This document shows, piece by piece, positions 1 to 6,858 of a stretch of DNA of 14,285 nt. Under the pieces are notes generated by a model. That model had not been told where the DNA came from. It saw only the letters and a program-made list of their open reading frames with translations, and made no database searches. How positions within the stretch are numbered: position 1 is the stretch's first letter; each line of letters opens with the position of its first letter. The position numbers were made by a program, and so were the translations under genes. Source of the stretch: CBFCZU01 sp965602635 (GTDB taxonomy: Bacteria; Planctomycetota; Phycisphaerae; SM23-33); assembly GCA_965602635.1 (NCBI GenBank), contig CBFCZU010000102.1:1-14285 (forward strand), given 5' to 3'.

Positions 1-252
1 GCCCATGAACCTGGTTTCAGTCTGCGGCTTGCAGGCGGTGACCAGTTCGTCGGCCGTGGCGCCCTTGACGGCAACCGCCTGAATCGAGTCGAAGTCAATC
101 ACCATCATGTCGGTGCCGTCGCTTGGCTCGATTACCAGCGGGTTCACCCGCCGGATCATCCCAGTGACGGCTACCTGGTTCGCCATCACGGTGACGACCT
201 TGCCTTCGTTCTCGGCGTACACGAGCACCTCGCGTAGTCCCGCCATTGCCAT
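1..252 (-). CDS. Partial small hypothetical protein (5' end only)
   Basis: An open frame of 84 codons with no stop runs off the left edge, so the C-terminus is missing. It begins MAMAGLREVLVY. I chose the ATG at 252 because GGGAG lies 8 nt upstream; an in-frame ATG two codons later is possible. I see no signal peptide and no membrane segment. The body (about residues 6-60) alternates short hydrophobic strands with turns: KVVTVMA, VAVTGMIRRV, PLVIEP, MMVIDF, IQAVAV. That pattern would suit a small five-stranded beta barrel such as an Sm/Hfq-like fold, but no signature motif is present and I do not recognise the family. It lies on the same strand as, and downstream of, the sugar-isomerase gene across a 206-bp gap, so it may have its own promoter. 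Confidence 0.6.
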   Translation of the reverse strand, partial: MAMAGLREVLVYAENEGKVVTVMANQVAVTGMIRRVNPLVIEPSDGTDMMVIDFDSIQAVAVKGATADELVTACKPQTETRFMG

Positions 253-389
253 TTTCTGCACTCCCGTTGAGCGTGCCCGCGACGGAGACGCGACCAGACA
301 TGAACGCCCTGCGCCCCGTCGGGAACACCAGACCTGTGTTGTTAGAACTGTGCTTGCCCGCCGTCGGGCCGGTTGGGCGGCGGGCGCCT

Positions 390-436
390 CACTGATATTC
401 TACACCCGCCGGGCGGAATTGGCGTCAGTGTTTTTT
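390..436 (+). terminator. Terminator-shaped hairpin with T6 tract on the plus strand
   Basis: CACTGA (390-395) and TCAGTG (425-430) are perfect inverted repeats. They enclose a second small stem, CCGC/GCGG (406-409 and 413-416), and are followed directly by six Ts (431-436). The shape resembles a Rho-independent terminator read on the plus strand. The loop is long at 29 nt and the outer stem has only 6 bp. No plus-strand gene precedes it, so its function is unclear. Confidence 0.25.
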
Positions 437-458
437 GACCCGATTATAGCCCGTCGAA

Positions 459-1280
459 TCAGGCCGGATACCCGTGGTGGCCTGGGCAGATGAGCTCCTG
501 CCCGAAGTCCCGCCTGAGGTACTCCACGCCCTGGTGGATCATGGCGACCGGGTCGTCGCACTGTATCTCGAGCGCGGCCGTGCCGTTGAAGTCCACCTCG
601 CGCAGGGCCGAGGCGATTTCGCCGTAGTCCATCACGCCGGTGCCTAGCGGCACGTGGTCGCGCGGCCCGGCCTCGCGCATGACCACGTCGTGCACGTGCA
701 GGTGCAGCAGCATCGCCCCGTAGTCGCGAATGAGGTCCGCCGGCGTCTCGTTGGGGTGCCCGCGCCGCATCTCGGCGTGCCCCAGGTCGATGCATATGCC
801 CAGCCCGCCGCGCTGGTCGAAGGTCTCCACCGCCTCGAGGGTCAGGTCGAGAAAGGCGCGTGCGTGGATGTTCTCCAGGCCCAGGAAGACGCCGTGCTCG
901 CGGGCGGCCGCCGCCAGCTCCCTGATGAACGGCACGTCGGGGTGCATGGCGGGGTTCTCGCCGCGATACTCCGGCTCGCTGAGCACGCACGGATGGACGA
1001 CCAGCACCCGCCCGCCGAGAAGCGCCAGCAACTCGATCTCCTCGACCATCCGCTCGCGGTCGTTGCGGGTGTGGAACGACAGCGCGGCCGTCGGCTTGAC
1101 GACCTCGCGGACATGCTCCCAGTTGGGGCGGTCGAAGAAGTCGAGCTGCGGGTCCCAGTTCAGCCACAGCTCGGGCACGAACCCGAGCGAGCCGATCTGG
1201 CGGATGACGCCCTCGGGCGCGGACGCCTGCCCGCCGAGGTGCTTGAAGTCCCAGGTCGATACGGTCAGTGTCACTCTCAC
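459..1280 (-). CDS. Sugar phosphate isomerase/epimerase family TIM-barrel protein
   Basis: This is a 273-residue protein of the xylose isomerase-like TIM barrel superfamily (AP endonuclease 2 fold), probably a cytosolic metal-dependent isomerase or epimerase; the substrate cannot be read from the sequence. Family landmarks occur in the usual order: VVHPC near 95-98, LENI with a likely metal Glu at 136, IDLGH at 164-168, HLHVHD at 193-198, PLGTG at 211-215 and ALEI with Glu 238. I chose the GTG at 1280 because AAAGG lies 7 nt upstream; an in-frame GTG at 1295 would add five residues but has no ribosome site. There is no signal peptide. It is divergent from xylA, with about 175 bp between them. 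The length is normal for the family. The family call is firm and the reaction is open. Confidence 0.85.
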   Translation of the reverse strand: MRVTLTVSTWDFKHLGGQASAPEGVIRQIGSLGFVPELWLNWDPQLDFFDRPNWEHVREVVKPTAALSFHTRNDRERMVEEIELLALLGGRVLVVHPCVLSEPEYRGENPAMHPDVPFIRELAAAAREHGVFLGLENIHARAFLDLTLEAVETFDQRGGLGICIDLGHAEMRRGHPNETPADLIRDYGAMLLHLHVHDVVMREAGPRDHVPLGTGVMDYGEIASALREVDFNGTAALEIQCDDPVAMIHQGVEYLRRDFGQELICPGHHGYPA

Positions 1281-1374
1281 GGCCAAGCCTTTCACTTAAG
1301 CGTCGTTGGGCGGGGTATCATCCACTTCCCGGCCGCCAATGGCAAGGGGGCGAAGGGCGCCCGGGCCGGACTAT

Positions 1375-1402
1375 TTGAAGACCGCCGACGAATGGGTAGA
1401 AT
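1375..1402 (+). promoter_or_regulatory. Candidate sigma-70-type promoter for xylA
   Basis: TTGAAG (1375-1380) and TAGAAT (1397-1402) are separated by 16 bp in the gap between the divergent genes. The -10 box matches the consensus at five of six positions and the -35 at four of six. Transcription would start near 1409, giving a leader of about 47 nt that holds the xylA ribosome site. Confidence 0.5.
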
Positions 1403-1455
1403 GCCGGCACGGAACACCGGACCGACGCGGACACCGCATCCTGGAGACACCAGCC

Positions 1456-2769
1456 ATGGCAGAGGCATTCGCTGGCATCAAGAAGATCCAGTACGAGGGC
1501 CCCAAGTCGAAGAACCCGCTGGCCTTCAAGCGCTACGACGCCGAGGAGGTCGTCGAGGGCAAGACGATGGCCGAGCACCTGAGGTTCTCGGTGGCCTTCT
1601 GGCACGCCTTCGGCAGCGACGGCCACGACCAGTTCGGCGTGGGCACTCGCCTGATGCCGTGGGACGACGGCACCGACTCGCTGGCCAACGCCGCCAACCG
1701 CGTCAGGGCGGCCTTCGAGTTCTTCGGGAAGCTGGGCGTGGGCTTCTACTGCTTCCACGACCGCGACGTGGCCCCCGAGGCCGACACCCTCGCCGAGACC
1801 AACAAGAACCTCGACGAGGTCGTCAAGGTCCTCAAGGAAGAGCAGGAGCGGACCGGCGTGAAGATGCTCTGGGGCACTGCCTGCCTGTTCGCCCACCCGC
1901 GGTACATGCACGGGGCGGCCACGAGCTGCAACGCAGACGTCTTCGCCCACGCCGCCGCCCAGGTCGCCAAGGCGATCGAGGTGACCAAGGCCCTCGGCGG
2001 GGGCGGATACGTCTTCTGGGGCGGGCGCGAGGGCTACAAGAGCCTGCTCAACACCGACATGGGCCGCGAGCTGGACCACCTCGCGAAGTTCCTGCACATG
2101 GCCGTCGATTACAAGAAGCAGATCGGCTTCGACGGGCAGTTCTACATCGAGCCCAAGCCCAAGGAGCCGACCAAGCACCAGTACGACTCCGATGCGGCCG
2201 CGTGCTACGCCTTCCTCCAGAAGTACGATCTGGTCGATCATCTCAAGCTCAACCTCGAGGCCAACCACGCCACGCTGGCGGGCCACACCTTCCACCACGA
2301 GCTGGAGTTCGCCGCCGCCAACGGCATCCTCGGCTCGGTGGACGCCAACCGCGGCGACCTCATGCTGGGCTGGGACACCGACCAGTTCCCCACCGACCTG
2401 TACGACACGACGCTGGCCATGCTGACGATCATGAAGACCGGCGGGTTCACCACCGGCGGGCTGAACTTCGACGCCCACGTCGCCCGCGAGAGCTTCGAGC
2501 CGGTGGACCTCTTCCACGCCCACATCGGCGGGATGGACGCCTTCGCCCGCGGGCTCAAGGCCGCCGCCGCCATCCGCGCCGACGGCGTGCTGGACGATTT
2601 CCTCAAGCAGCGCTACGCGAGCTGGGACTCGGGCCTCGGCGCCGAAATCGAGGCCGGCAAGACCGACTTCGCCAAGCTCAGCGAGTACATGCTCAAGAAG
2701 GGCGCCCCGGAGGCGAACGAGTCGGGCCGGGTGGAAATGCTGGAGAACATCCTCAACGAGTACATCTAG
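1456..2769 (+). CDS. xylA: Xylose isomerase (class II)
   Basis: XylA interconverts D-xylose and D-xylulose (EC 5.3.1.5) in the cytosol with two divalent metal ions. The product has 437 residues, the usual class II length. The start is ATG 1456, with GGAGA 8 nt upstream; the open frame extends further left but without a comparable site. Catalytic and metal residues fall at the same positions as in the E. coli enzyme as I recall it: H101 and D104 in FHDRD, E232 and K234 in IEPKPKEP, E268 and H271 in NLEANH, D296 in SVDANRG, D307 and D309 in WDTDQFP, and D339 in LNFDA. The FHHELE and FWGGREG signatures are also present. No xylulokinase or xylose regulator lies nearby; the next gene is ribD, 40 bp downstream. 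The enzyme appears intact and active. Confidence 0.97.
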   Translation: MAEAFAGIKKIQYEGPKSKNPLAFKRYDAEEVVEGKTMAEHLRFSVAFWHAFGSDGHDQFGVGTRLMPWDDGTDSLANAANRVRAAFEFFGKLGVGFYCFHDRDVAPEADTLAETNKNLDEVVKVLKEEQERTGVKMLWGTACLFAHPRYMHGAATSCNADVFAHAAAQVAKAIEVTKALGGGGYVFWGGREGYKSLLNTDMGRELDHLAKFLHMAVDYKKQIGFDGQFYIEPKPKEPTKHQYDSDAAACYAFLQKYDLVDHLKLNLEANHATLAGHTFHHELEFAAANGILGSVDANRGDLMLGWDTDQFPTDLYDTTLAMLTIMKTGGFTTGGLNFDAHVARESFEPVDLFHAHIGGMDAFARGLKAAAAIRADGVLDDFLKQRYASWDSGLGAEIEAGKTDFAKLSEYMLKKGAPEANESGRVEMLENILNEYI

Positions 2770-2809
2770 CCCGCCTGGTGACTGGTGGGTCTGGTGCATC
2801 ACTGTTGCC

Positions 2810-3934
2810 ATGCCGAATGAAGCCGAGACATACATGCGCCGCGCGCTGGAGCTGGCGCGGCGGGGTCGCGGGGCGGTCGAGCCCAACCCGACGGTGGGGG
2901 CGGTCGTCGTGCGCGACGGGCGTGTCATCGGCGAGGGCTGGCACAAGGCCTTCGGCGGTCCGCACGCCGAGGTGGAGGCCATCGCTGCGGTACGCTCGGC
3001 CGGGCACGATCCGGCCGGGGCGACGATGTACGTCACGCTCGAACCGTGCTGCCATCAGGGCAAGACGCCCCCGTGCACCGACGCGATCATCGCCGGCGGG
3101 ATCGCCCGCGTCGTGGCGGCCATGGAAGACCCCGACCCGCAGGTGGCGGGTGGCGGGCTGGCGGCTCTGCGGGCGGCGGGCGTCGAGGTCGCTTGCGGTG
3201 TCCTCGAGGCCCAGGCCCGCGAGCTGCTGGCGGCGTACGTCAAGCTCCGCACCACCGGCCGGCCGTGGGTCATCTGCAAGTGGGCACAGAGCCTCGACGG
3301 GCGAATCGCCACGTTCACCGGCGACAGCAAGTGGATCAGCTCCGAGCAGTCGCGCGGGCGGGTGCACGAACTCCGCGGGCGGTGCGACGGCGTCTGCGTC
3401 GGCGTGGGAACGGTCCGTGCCGACGACCCACTGCTGACCAACCGCAGCGGCTCGGGCAGGCAGCCGGCGCGGGTCGTCCTCGACGAGTCGCTGGAGATGC
3501 CGCTCGACTGCAAGCTGCTGGCCGGCACCGACGTGTCGCCCGTCATCGTCGTCGCCCGGCAGGGGGCCGACGCCGCGGCGTCCGAGGCACTCACGGGCGC
3601 GGGGGCGGAAGTGCTCGCCCTTCCCGCCGCTCCCGGCGGGGTGGACCTCGCCGCGCTGCTGGACGAACTCGGGCGGCGGCGGTGGACCTGCCTGCTGGTC
3701 GAGGGCGGCGGGGGGGTGCTCGGGTCGTTCATCGGTCAGGGCCTCGCCGACGAGCTGCTGGTGTTCGTTGCGCCGCGGCTGGTCGGCGGGACGAGGAGCC
3801 CCGGCCCGGTGGACTGGGGCGACGTCGAGGCGATCGAGCAGGCGATGGCACTGCCGGCCCCGCGAGTCGAGCAGGTCGGCCCGGACGTGCTGCTGCGGTA
3901 CGTGCTGAACGAGTCAAACCCATCACGAGACTGA
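2810..3934 (+). CDS. ribD: Bifunctional riboflavin biosynthesis deaminase/reductase RibD
   Basis: RibD deaminates 2,5-diamino-6-ribosylamino-pyrimidinone 5'-phosphate and then reduces the ribosyl chain (EC 3.5.4.26 and 1.1.1.193), the second and third steps of riboflavin synthesis. The product has 374 residues, the normal length for the fused enzyme. The deaminase domain (about 1-145) has PNPTVGAV, the zinc His and catalytic Glu in PHAE (H52, E54), and zinc cysteines C80 and C89 in EPCCHQGKTPPC. The reductase domain (about 150-370) has SLDGRIA (161-167), KWIS, the GVGTVRADDPLLT stretch and LLVEGGGG (296-302). The start is ATG 2810; no strong Shine-Dalgarno precedes it, so translation may rely on read-in from xylA 40 bp upstream. 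No other rib genes are in view. Confidence 0.95.
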   Translation: MPNEAETYMRRALELARRGRGAVEPNPTVGAVVVRDGRVIGEGWHKAFGGPHAEVEAIAAVRSAGHDPAGATMYVTLEPCCHQGKTPPCTDAIIAGGIARVVAAMEDPDPQVAGGGLAALRAAGVEVACGVLEAQARELLAAYVKLRTTGRPWVICKWAQSLDGRIATFTGDSKWISSEQSRGRVHELRGRCDGVCVGVGTVRADDPLLTNRSGSGRQPARVVLDESLEMPLDCKLLAGTDVSPVIVVARQGADAAASEALTGAGAEVLALPAAPGGVDLAALLDELGRRRWTCLLVEGGGGVLGSFIGQGLADELLVFVAPRLVGGTRSPGPVDWGDVEAIEQAMALPAPRVEQVGPDVLLRYVLNESNPSRD

Positions 3935-3945
3935 AAGGCCAAGGC

Positions 3946-4959
3946 ATGAAACTGAGGATCGCGTTCGCGGGGTTCCGTCACGGGCACATCCTGGAGCTGT
4001 ACGAGCTGGCGCGGAAGCGCGACGGCGTGGAGGTGGTCGCGGCCTGCGAGCCGGACCATGCCACGCGCGAGCAGCTCGCCGCCGGCGGGGCGGTGGAGAT
4101 CACCCACGATTCCTACGACGCCATGTGGGATGAGGCCGCCTTCGACGCCTTGGCCGTGGGGGAGTACTACGGCGGGCGGGGCGAGCTGATTGTCCGCGCC
4201 CTGGGCGCCGGCCAGCACGTCATCGTCGACAAGCCCGCGTGCACCCGGCTGGGCGAGCTCGACCGCATTGCCGAGCTGGCCTCGGGCGGGCCCCTCGCGG
4301 TCGGATGCATGCTCACCATGCGGGACGACGGAAACATTCGCGCACTCCGCGAGCTCGTCCGCGGCGGGCGGATCGGGGAGGTGCACACCATCTCCTTCAG
4401 CGGGCAGCACCCCCTCATGCGCGGGGAGCGGCCTGAGTGGTACTTCCAGCCGGACGGGCAGGGGGGCACGATCAACGACATCGCCATCCACGCCGTCGAT
4501 GCCATTCCCTGGATCACCGGCCGGCGGATCGTGCAGGTCGTCGCCGCCCGGGCGTGGAACGCCCGCGTGGACGACCCGGACTGGTTCCAGGACGGCGCCC
4601 AGATGATGTTCCGCCTGGACAACGACGGCGGCGTGATCGGCGACGTGTCATACCTGGCCCCGGACGTTGGCGGCTACGCGGTGCCCCAGTACTGGCGGCT
4701 GACGCTTCACGGCAGCGAGGGCATCGCCGAGACGGCCACCATCGCCGACGGCGTCATGGTGTACTCCGGCGGCAAGGCCGAGCGGGTCGGGCCCGCCAAG
4801 CCGGCGGCAGGGGGCTACTTCGAGGACTTCCTCGCCGAGATCGGCGGGCGGGCAAAGCCCGACGGGCTGACGACGCGGGCGGTCCTGGCCTCGTCGCGCC
4901 TGGCGCTGCTGGCGCAGCGAGCCGCCGACGAGAACCTGCGGGACCTGGCGTGTGAGTGA
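3946..4959 (+). CDS. Gfo/Idh/MocA family oxidoreductase
   Basis: This is a predicted NAD(P)-dependent sugar or polyol dehydrogenase of 337 residues in the cytosol. The N-terminal Rossmann half (about 1-120) begins MKLRIAFAGFRHGHI, then has the acidic strand end AACEPD (33-37) and VDKPACT, whose K96 matches the EKP catalytic lysine of the family. The C-terminal half has GGTINDIAIHAVD (173-185), where D178 and H182 fit the active-site positions. The start at ATG 3946 has AAAGG about 7 nt upstream. The gene follows ribD by 11 bp, so the two are probably co-transcribed. The cofactor loop reads GFRHGH instead of the usual GxGxxG, a variant also found in some family members. The substrate is unknown, and a link to xylose metabolism is only inferred from the neighbourhood. 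Confidence 0.88.
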   Translation: MKLRIAFAGFRHGHILELYELARKRDGVEVVAACEPDHATREQLAAGGAVEITHDSYDAMWDEAAFDALAVGEYYGGRGELIVRALGAGQHVIVDKPACTRLGELDRIAELASGGPLAVGCMLTMRDDGNIRALRELVRGGRIGEVHTISFSGQHPLMRGERPEWYFQPDGQGGTINDIAIHAVDAIPWITGRRIVQVVAARAWNARVDDPDWFQDGAQMMFRLDNDGGVIGDVSYLAPDVGGYAVPQYWRLTLHGSEGIAETATIADGVMVYSGGKAERVGPAKPAAGGYFEDFLAEIGGRAKPDGLTTRAVLASSRLALLAQRAADENLRDLACE

Positions 4960-4982
4960 GCCCTCGGCCGCGCGGCGCGGGG

Positions 4983-5477
4983 CTATTCGGCCGGCTTGCT
5001 CGCGACGGGCCGAGTCGTCGGACCGGGTTCGGAGAGCTTCGCCTTCAGCTCCAGCAGCCGCCGGGCGCGCTCCTGGGGGGTGAGCTTCTTGAGTGCCTCG
5101 CGCTGGGCCGGGGACAGCCTCGCGACCACCTTCGAGAGCCACTGTGCCCTCGCCAGGTAAGCTTCACGCTGCTCGTCGGTGAGGCGGTCGAGCTCCTCGC
5201 CCGCGGCCAGCAGCTTGGCACGCATCTCGTCACTCTCCTTGAGGTAGGCGAGGCGGCGGTTGCGGAGCGTGCGCAGCTCCTCGGGCGTCTTCGAGGCCCA
5301 GACCTTCTTGTTGCGGTTCAGATCGGCCACCAGCGTGCCGTCCATGAACTTGTCGATGGCTTGCTTGAGCAGCACCTGCCGCGCCTTGCTGATGGGCGCG
5401 GCGCGCTGGCCCCAGGCCGTGGCCGCAAGAGCCGCCACCACCAGCACCCCGCCCGGGATGTGTCTCAAGCCGCGCAT
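4983..5477 (-). CDS. Exported small helical protein, third gene of the sigma operon
   Basis: The 164-residue product has a clear signal peptide: MRGLRH, a hydrophobic core (VLVVAALAATA) and a likely cleavage after AWG at about residue 23. The mature part is almost all charged helix, with repeated motifs of the type LTDEQREAYLAR (99-110), LSPAQREALKK (121-131) and LTPQERARRLLEL (132-144), then a Pro/Thr tail. This repeat style resembles DUF3106-type and other periplasmic helical proteins, but I do not assign it firmly. The ATG at 5477 is chosen because the signal peptide begins there. Its AGGAAG sits directly against the start codon and overlaps the anti-sigma stop (TAG at 5482-5484), which suggests translational coupling. 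A role as stress sensor or regulated effector is inference. It converges on the oxidoreductase gene with a 23-bp gap. Confidence 0.75.
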   Translation of the reverse strand: MRGLRHIPGGVLVVAALAATAWGQRAAPISKARQVLLKQAIDKFMDGTLVADLNRNKKVWASKTPEELRTLRNRRLAYLKESDEMRAKLLAAGEELDRLTDEQREAYLARAQWLSKVVARLSPAQREALKKLTPQERARRLLELKAKLSEPGPTTRPVASKPAE

Positions 5478-5481
5478 CTTC

Positions 5482-6009
5482 CTACATGTCGGCGGATTCC
5501 AGCGCGGCCAGGGCGGAGAGGGTCTCCGCATCGACGACGTCCCGGACTTGCTGGTACCGCTTGACCTCCGGATAGTTCTCGAAGAACGAGAGCTTGCGGA
5601 CGATGAACTGGTCCTCCTGGGGCACGTCCTGGAGGGCCTTTGTGATTTCGTTCTCGACCGTCTGCATCAGCGCGGTCGGAGGGGTCTGCTGCTGCGGCCA
5701 GGCGAAATACACGGCGATGATGACGGCCGCTGCCGCCGCCAGCGGGGCGGCGATCCGAACGGCGCGGCGCCAGAGGCGCTGCCGCCGGGCGGCCTGGACT
5801 ATCTCCTCGGTCAGGTCGCGCCGCGGGCCCACCGGCGGGCAGAGGTCCAGCGCCCAATCGACCGCCCGGAATTCCTCCCAGGCCGCCCGCCAGGCGGGGT
5901 CCTCGCGCACCAGCCGGGCGACCCCCTCGGCCGCCGGGGCGTCCAGCTCGCCGTCCATCCAGGCGCTGAGCTGCTCGAGATCTGACTGTCGCTCCAGCCT
6001 TTCGCTCAT
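5482..6009 (-). CDS. Membrane-bound anti-sigma factor
   Basis: The 175-residue product sits directly downstream of an ECF sigma gene on the same strand, the usual place for its antagonist. The cytosolic N-terminus (about 1-60) contains LEQLSAWMDGELDAPAAEGV, like the start of anti-sigma domains, followed by a basic stretch and one membrane helix (about 85-104, rich in Ala, Val and Ile). The C-terminal 70 residues would be periplasmic. The His and Cys of the zinc-binding HxxxCxxC motif are absent; the only Cys is at 57. I chose ATG 6009 because GGAAG lies just upstream; ATG 6024, five codons earlier with a weaker GGGGG, is possible. It is predicted to hold the sigma factor at the membrane until a signal releases it, which is family knowledge, not seen here. 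Confidence 0.85.
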   Translation of the reverse strand: MSERLERQSDLEQLSAWMDGELDAPAAEGVARLVREDPAWRAAWEEFRAVDWALDLCPPVGPRRDLTEEIVQAARRQRLWRRAVRIAAPLAAAAAVIIAVYFAWPQQQTPPTALMQTVENEITKALQDVPQEDQFIVRKLSFFENYPEVKRYQQVRDVVDAETLSALAALESADM

Positions 6010-6092
6010 TTCACTTCCGGCCATATCGTGCCCCCGCCACGGACCTTATCGCCCGAAGCAGGAACTTCATTTCCTTAAACTCGCATCGACCC

Positions 6093-6791
6093 TTAGGGAT
6101 TCGGTACTTTTTCCGCAAAATCCTCGCCCAGATATCGCACCAGGGCGGTCCTGAGGTTGCATCTCGCCCGCGAAAGCAGGCTCTTCACGGCCATGGTCGA
6201 GCAGTCCAGCATCTTGGCGATCTCCTGATAGCTCAGGTGCTCGAACTTGTTGAGGGTGATGGCGATCCGCTGGCTTTCCGGCAGCTCGGCGATGGCGGCG
6301 AGTATGCGGGCCTCGAGCTCCTCGGCGTCCAGGCCCGTGGCCGGCGGCGCCGACCGGGTGTCGGGCACGTCGCGCCGCCAGCTTGATTCGTCGTCGGCGT
6401 CGCCCAGCTCCAGGGATGAGAGCTTCATCTTCCTCCCGGACCGGAGGGCGTTGAGGGCCACGTTGGAGGCGATGCGGTACAGCCAGGTGGAGAACTTGGC
6501 CATCGGGCGGTATCTCGCGGCCGTGCGGAAAACGCGCAGGAAGACCTCCTGCGTCAGGTCCTCGACCTGGGCGTGGTTGGGGACCAGCCGGTAGATGACC
6601 GCGTACACCTTCGACTGGCTGCGCTTGACGAGGCGGCGGAAGGCTTCCTGGTCGCCGGCCTGGAACGCCAGCATCAGCCGGACGTCCTCATCCTGGCGAA
6701 TCCAGCGGGCCTGGGAGCGCTGCTCGGGCGTTTGGCGGGCCCTGGCGGCGATGGCGGGGTCTCCTAATGCTCGGCATCGAGGCGGGTTCAC
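6093..6791 (-). CDS. ECF-type RNA polymerase sigma factor
   Basis: The product, up to 232 residues, has the two domains of an ECF sigma-70 factor. Region 2 spans about 45-118, with AGDQEAF, the core-binding and -10 segment EDLTQEVFLRVF (77-88) and FSTWLYRIASNVALN (100-114). Region 4 spans about 158-220, with LPESQR and the helix-turn-helix LSYQEIAKMLDCSTMAVKSL that reads the -35 element. A variable linker (about 119-157) joins them. The GTG at 6791 is the furthest start that keeps the frame, but it has no Shine-Dalgarno. AGGAG near 6761-6765 precedes no normal in-frame start, so the true N-terminus is uncertain; the first 30 residues look unstructured. The gene leads the operon with the anti-sigma factor (gap about 83 bp) and the exported protein. 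Confidence 0.93.
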   Translation of the reverse strand: MNPPRCRALGDPAIAARARQTPEQRSQARWIRQDEDVRLMLAFQAGDQEAFRRLVKRSQSKVYAVIYRLVPNHAQVEDLTQEVFLRVFRTAARYRPMAKFSTWLYRIASNVALNALRSGRKMKLSSLELGDADDESSWRRDVPDTRSAPPATGLDAEELEARILAAIAELPESQRIAITLNKFEHLSYQEIAKMLDCSTMAVKSLLSRARCNLRTALVRYLGEDFAEKVPNP

Positions 6792-6801
6792 CGCTGAGGG
6801 G

Positions 6802-6829
6802 ATTCTAACGCAACTGCCGGCCCGGTCAA
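6802..6829 (-). promoter_or_regulatory. Candidate sigma-70-type promoter for the ECF sigma operon
   Basis: On the minus strand TTGACC (6829-6824) and TAGAAT (6807-6802) are separated by 16 bp, the same -10 box and spacer as the candidate xylA promoter. Transcription would begin near 6795, only about 4 nt before the GTG at 6791. No GGAAC-type ECF -35 element is visible here, so autoregulation by the sigma factor is not supported. Confidence 0.5.
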
Positions 6830-6852
6830 ACCCCGCGCACCGGGGCGGTGCG
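6828..6852 (-). terminator. Possible intrinsic terminator after lspA
   Basis: On the minus strand, 7 nt past the lspA stop codon, CGCACCG and CGGTGCG form a perfect 7-bp stem with a 3-nt loop (6836-6852). It is followed by CGGGG and a short TTT (6830-6828). The stem is strong but the T tract is weak. The Ts overlap the -35 box of the downstream sigma promoter. Confidence 0.4.
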
Positions 6853-6858
6853 GGCCGC

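Noticed and set aside
356..385. 8-bp inverted repeat GCCCGCCG/CGGCGGGC as terminator of the TIM-barrel gene
   Set aside because: It has a 14-nt loop and no T tract on either strand; GC-rich arms of this length arise by chance here.
443..448. Perfect TATAAT on the minus strand as a promoter for the left-edge gene
   Set aside because: No -35-like hexamer lies 15-19 bp upstream and there is no extended -10 TG, so the hexamer alone is not enough.
654..3437. Long plus-strand open frame of 927 codons across the TIM barrel, xylA and ribD
   Set aside because: It crosses three genes with firm assignments and is rich in Arg, Gly and Pro, as expected for an out-of-frame shadow in GC-rich DNA.
4967..4976. 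Palindrome GCCGCGCGGC between two convergent genes as a bidirectional terminator
   Set aside because: It has no loop and no T or A tract on either side, so it does not fit an intrinsic terminator.
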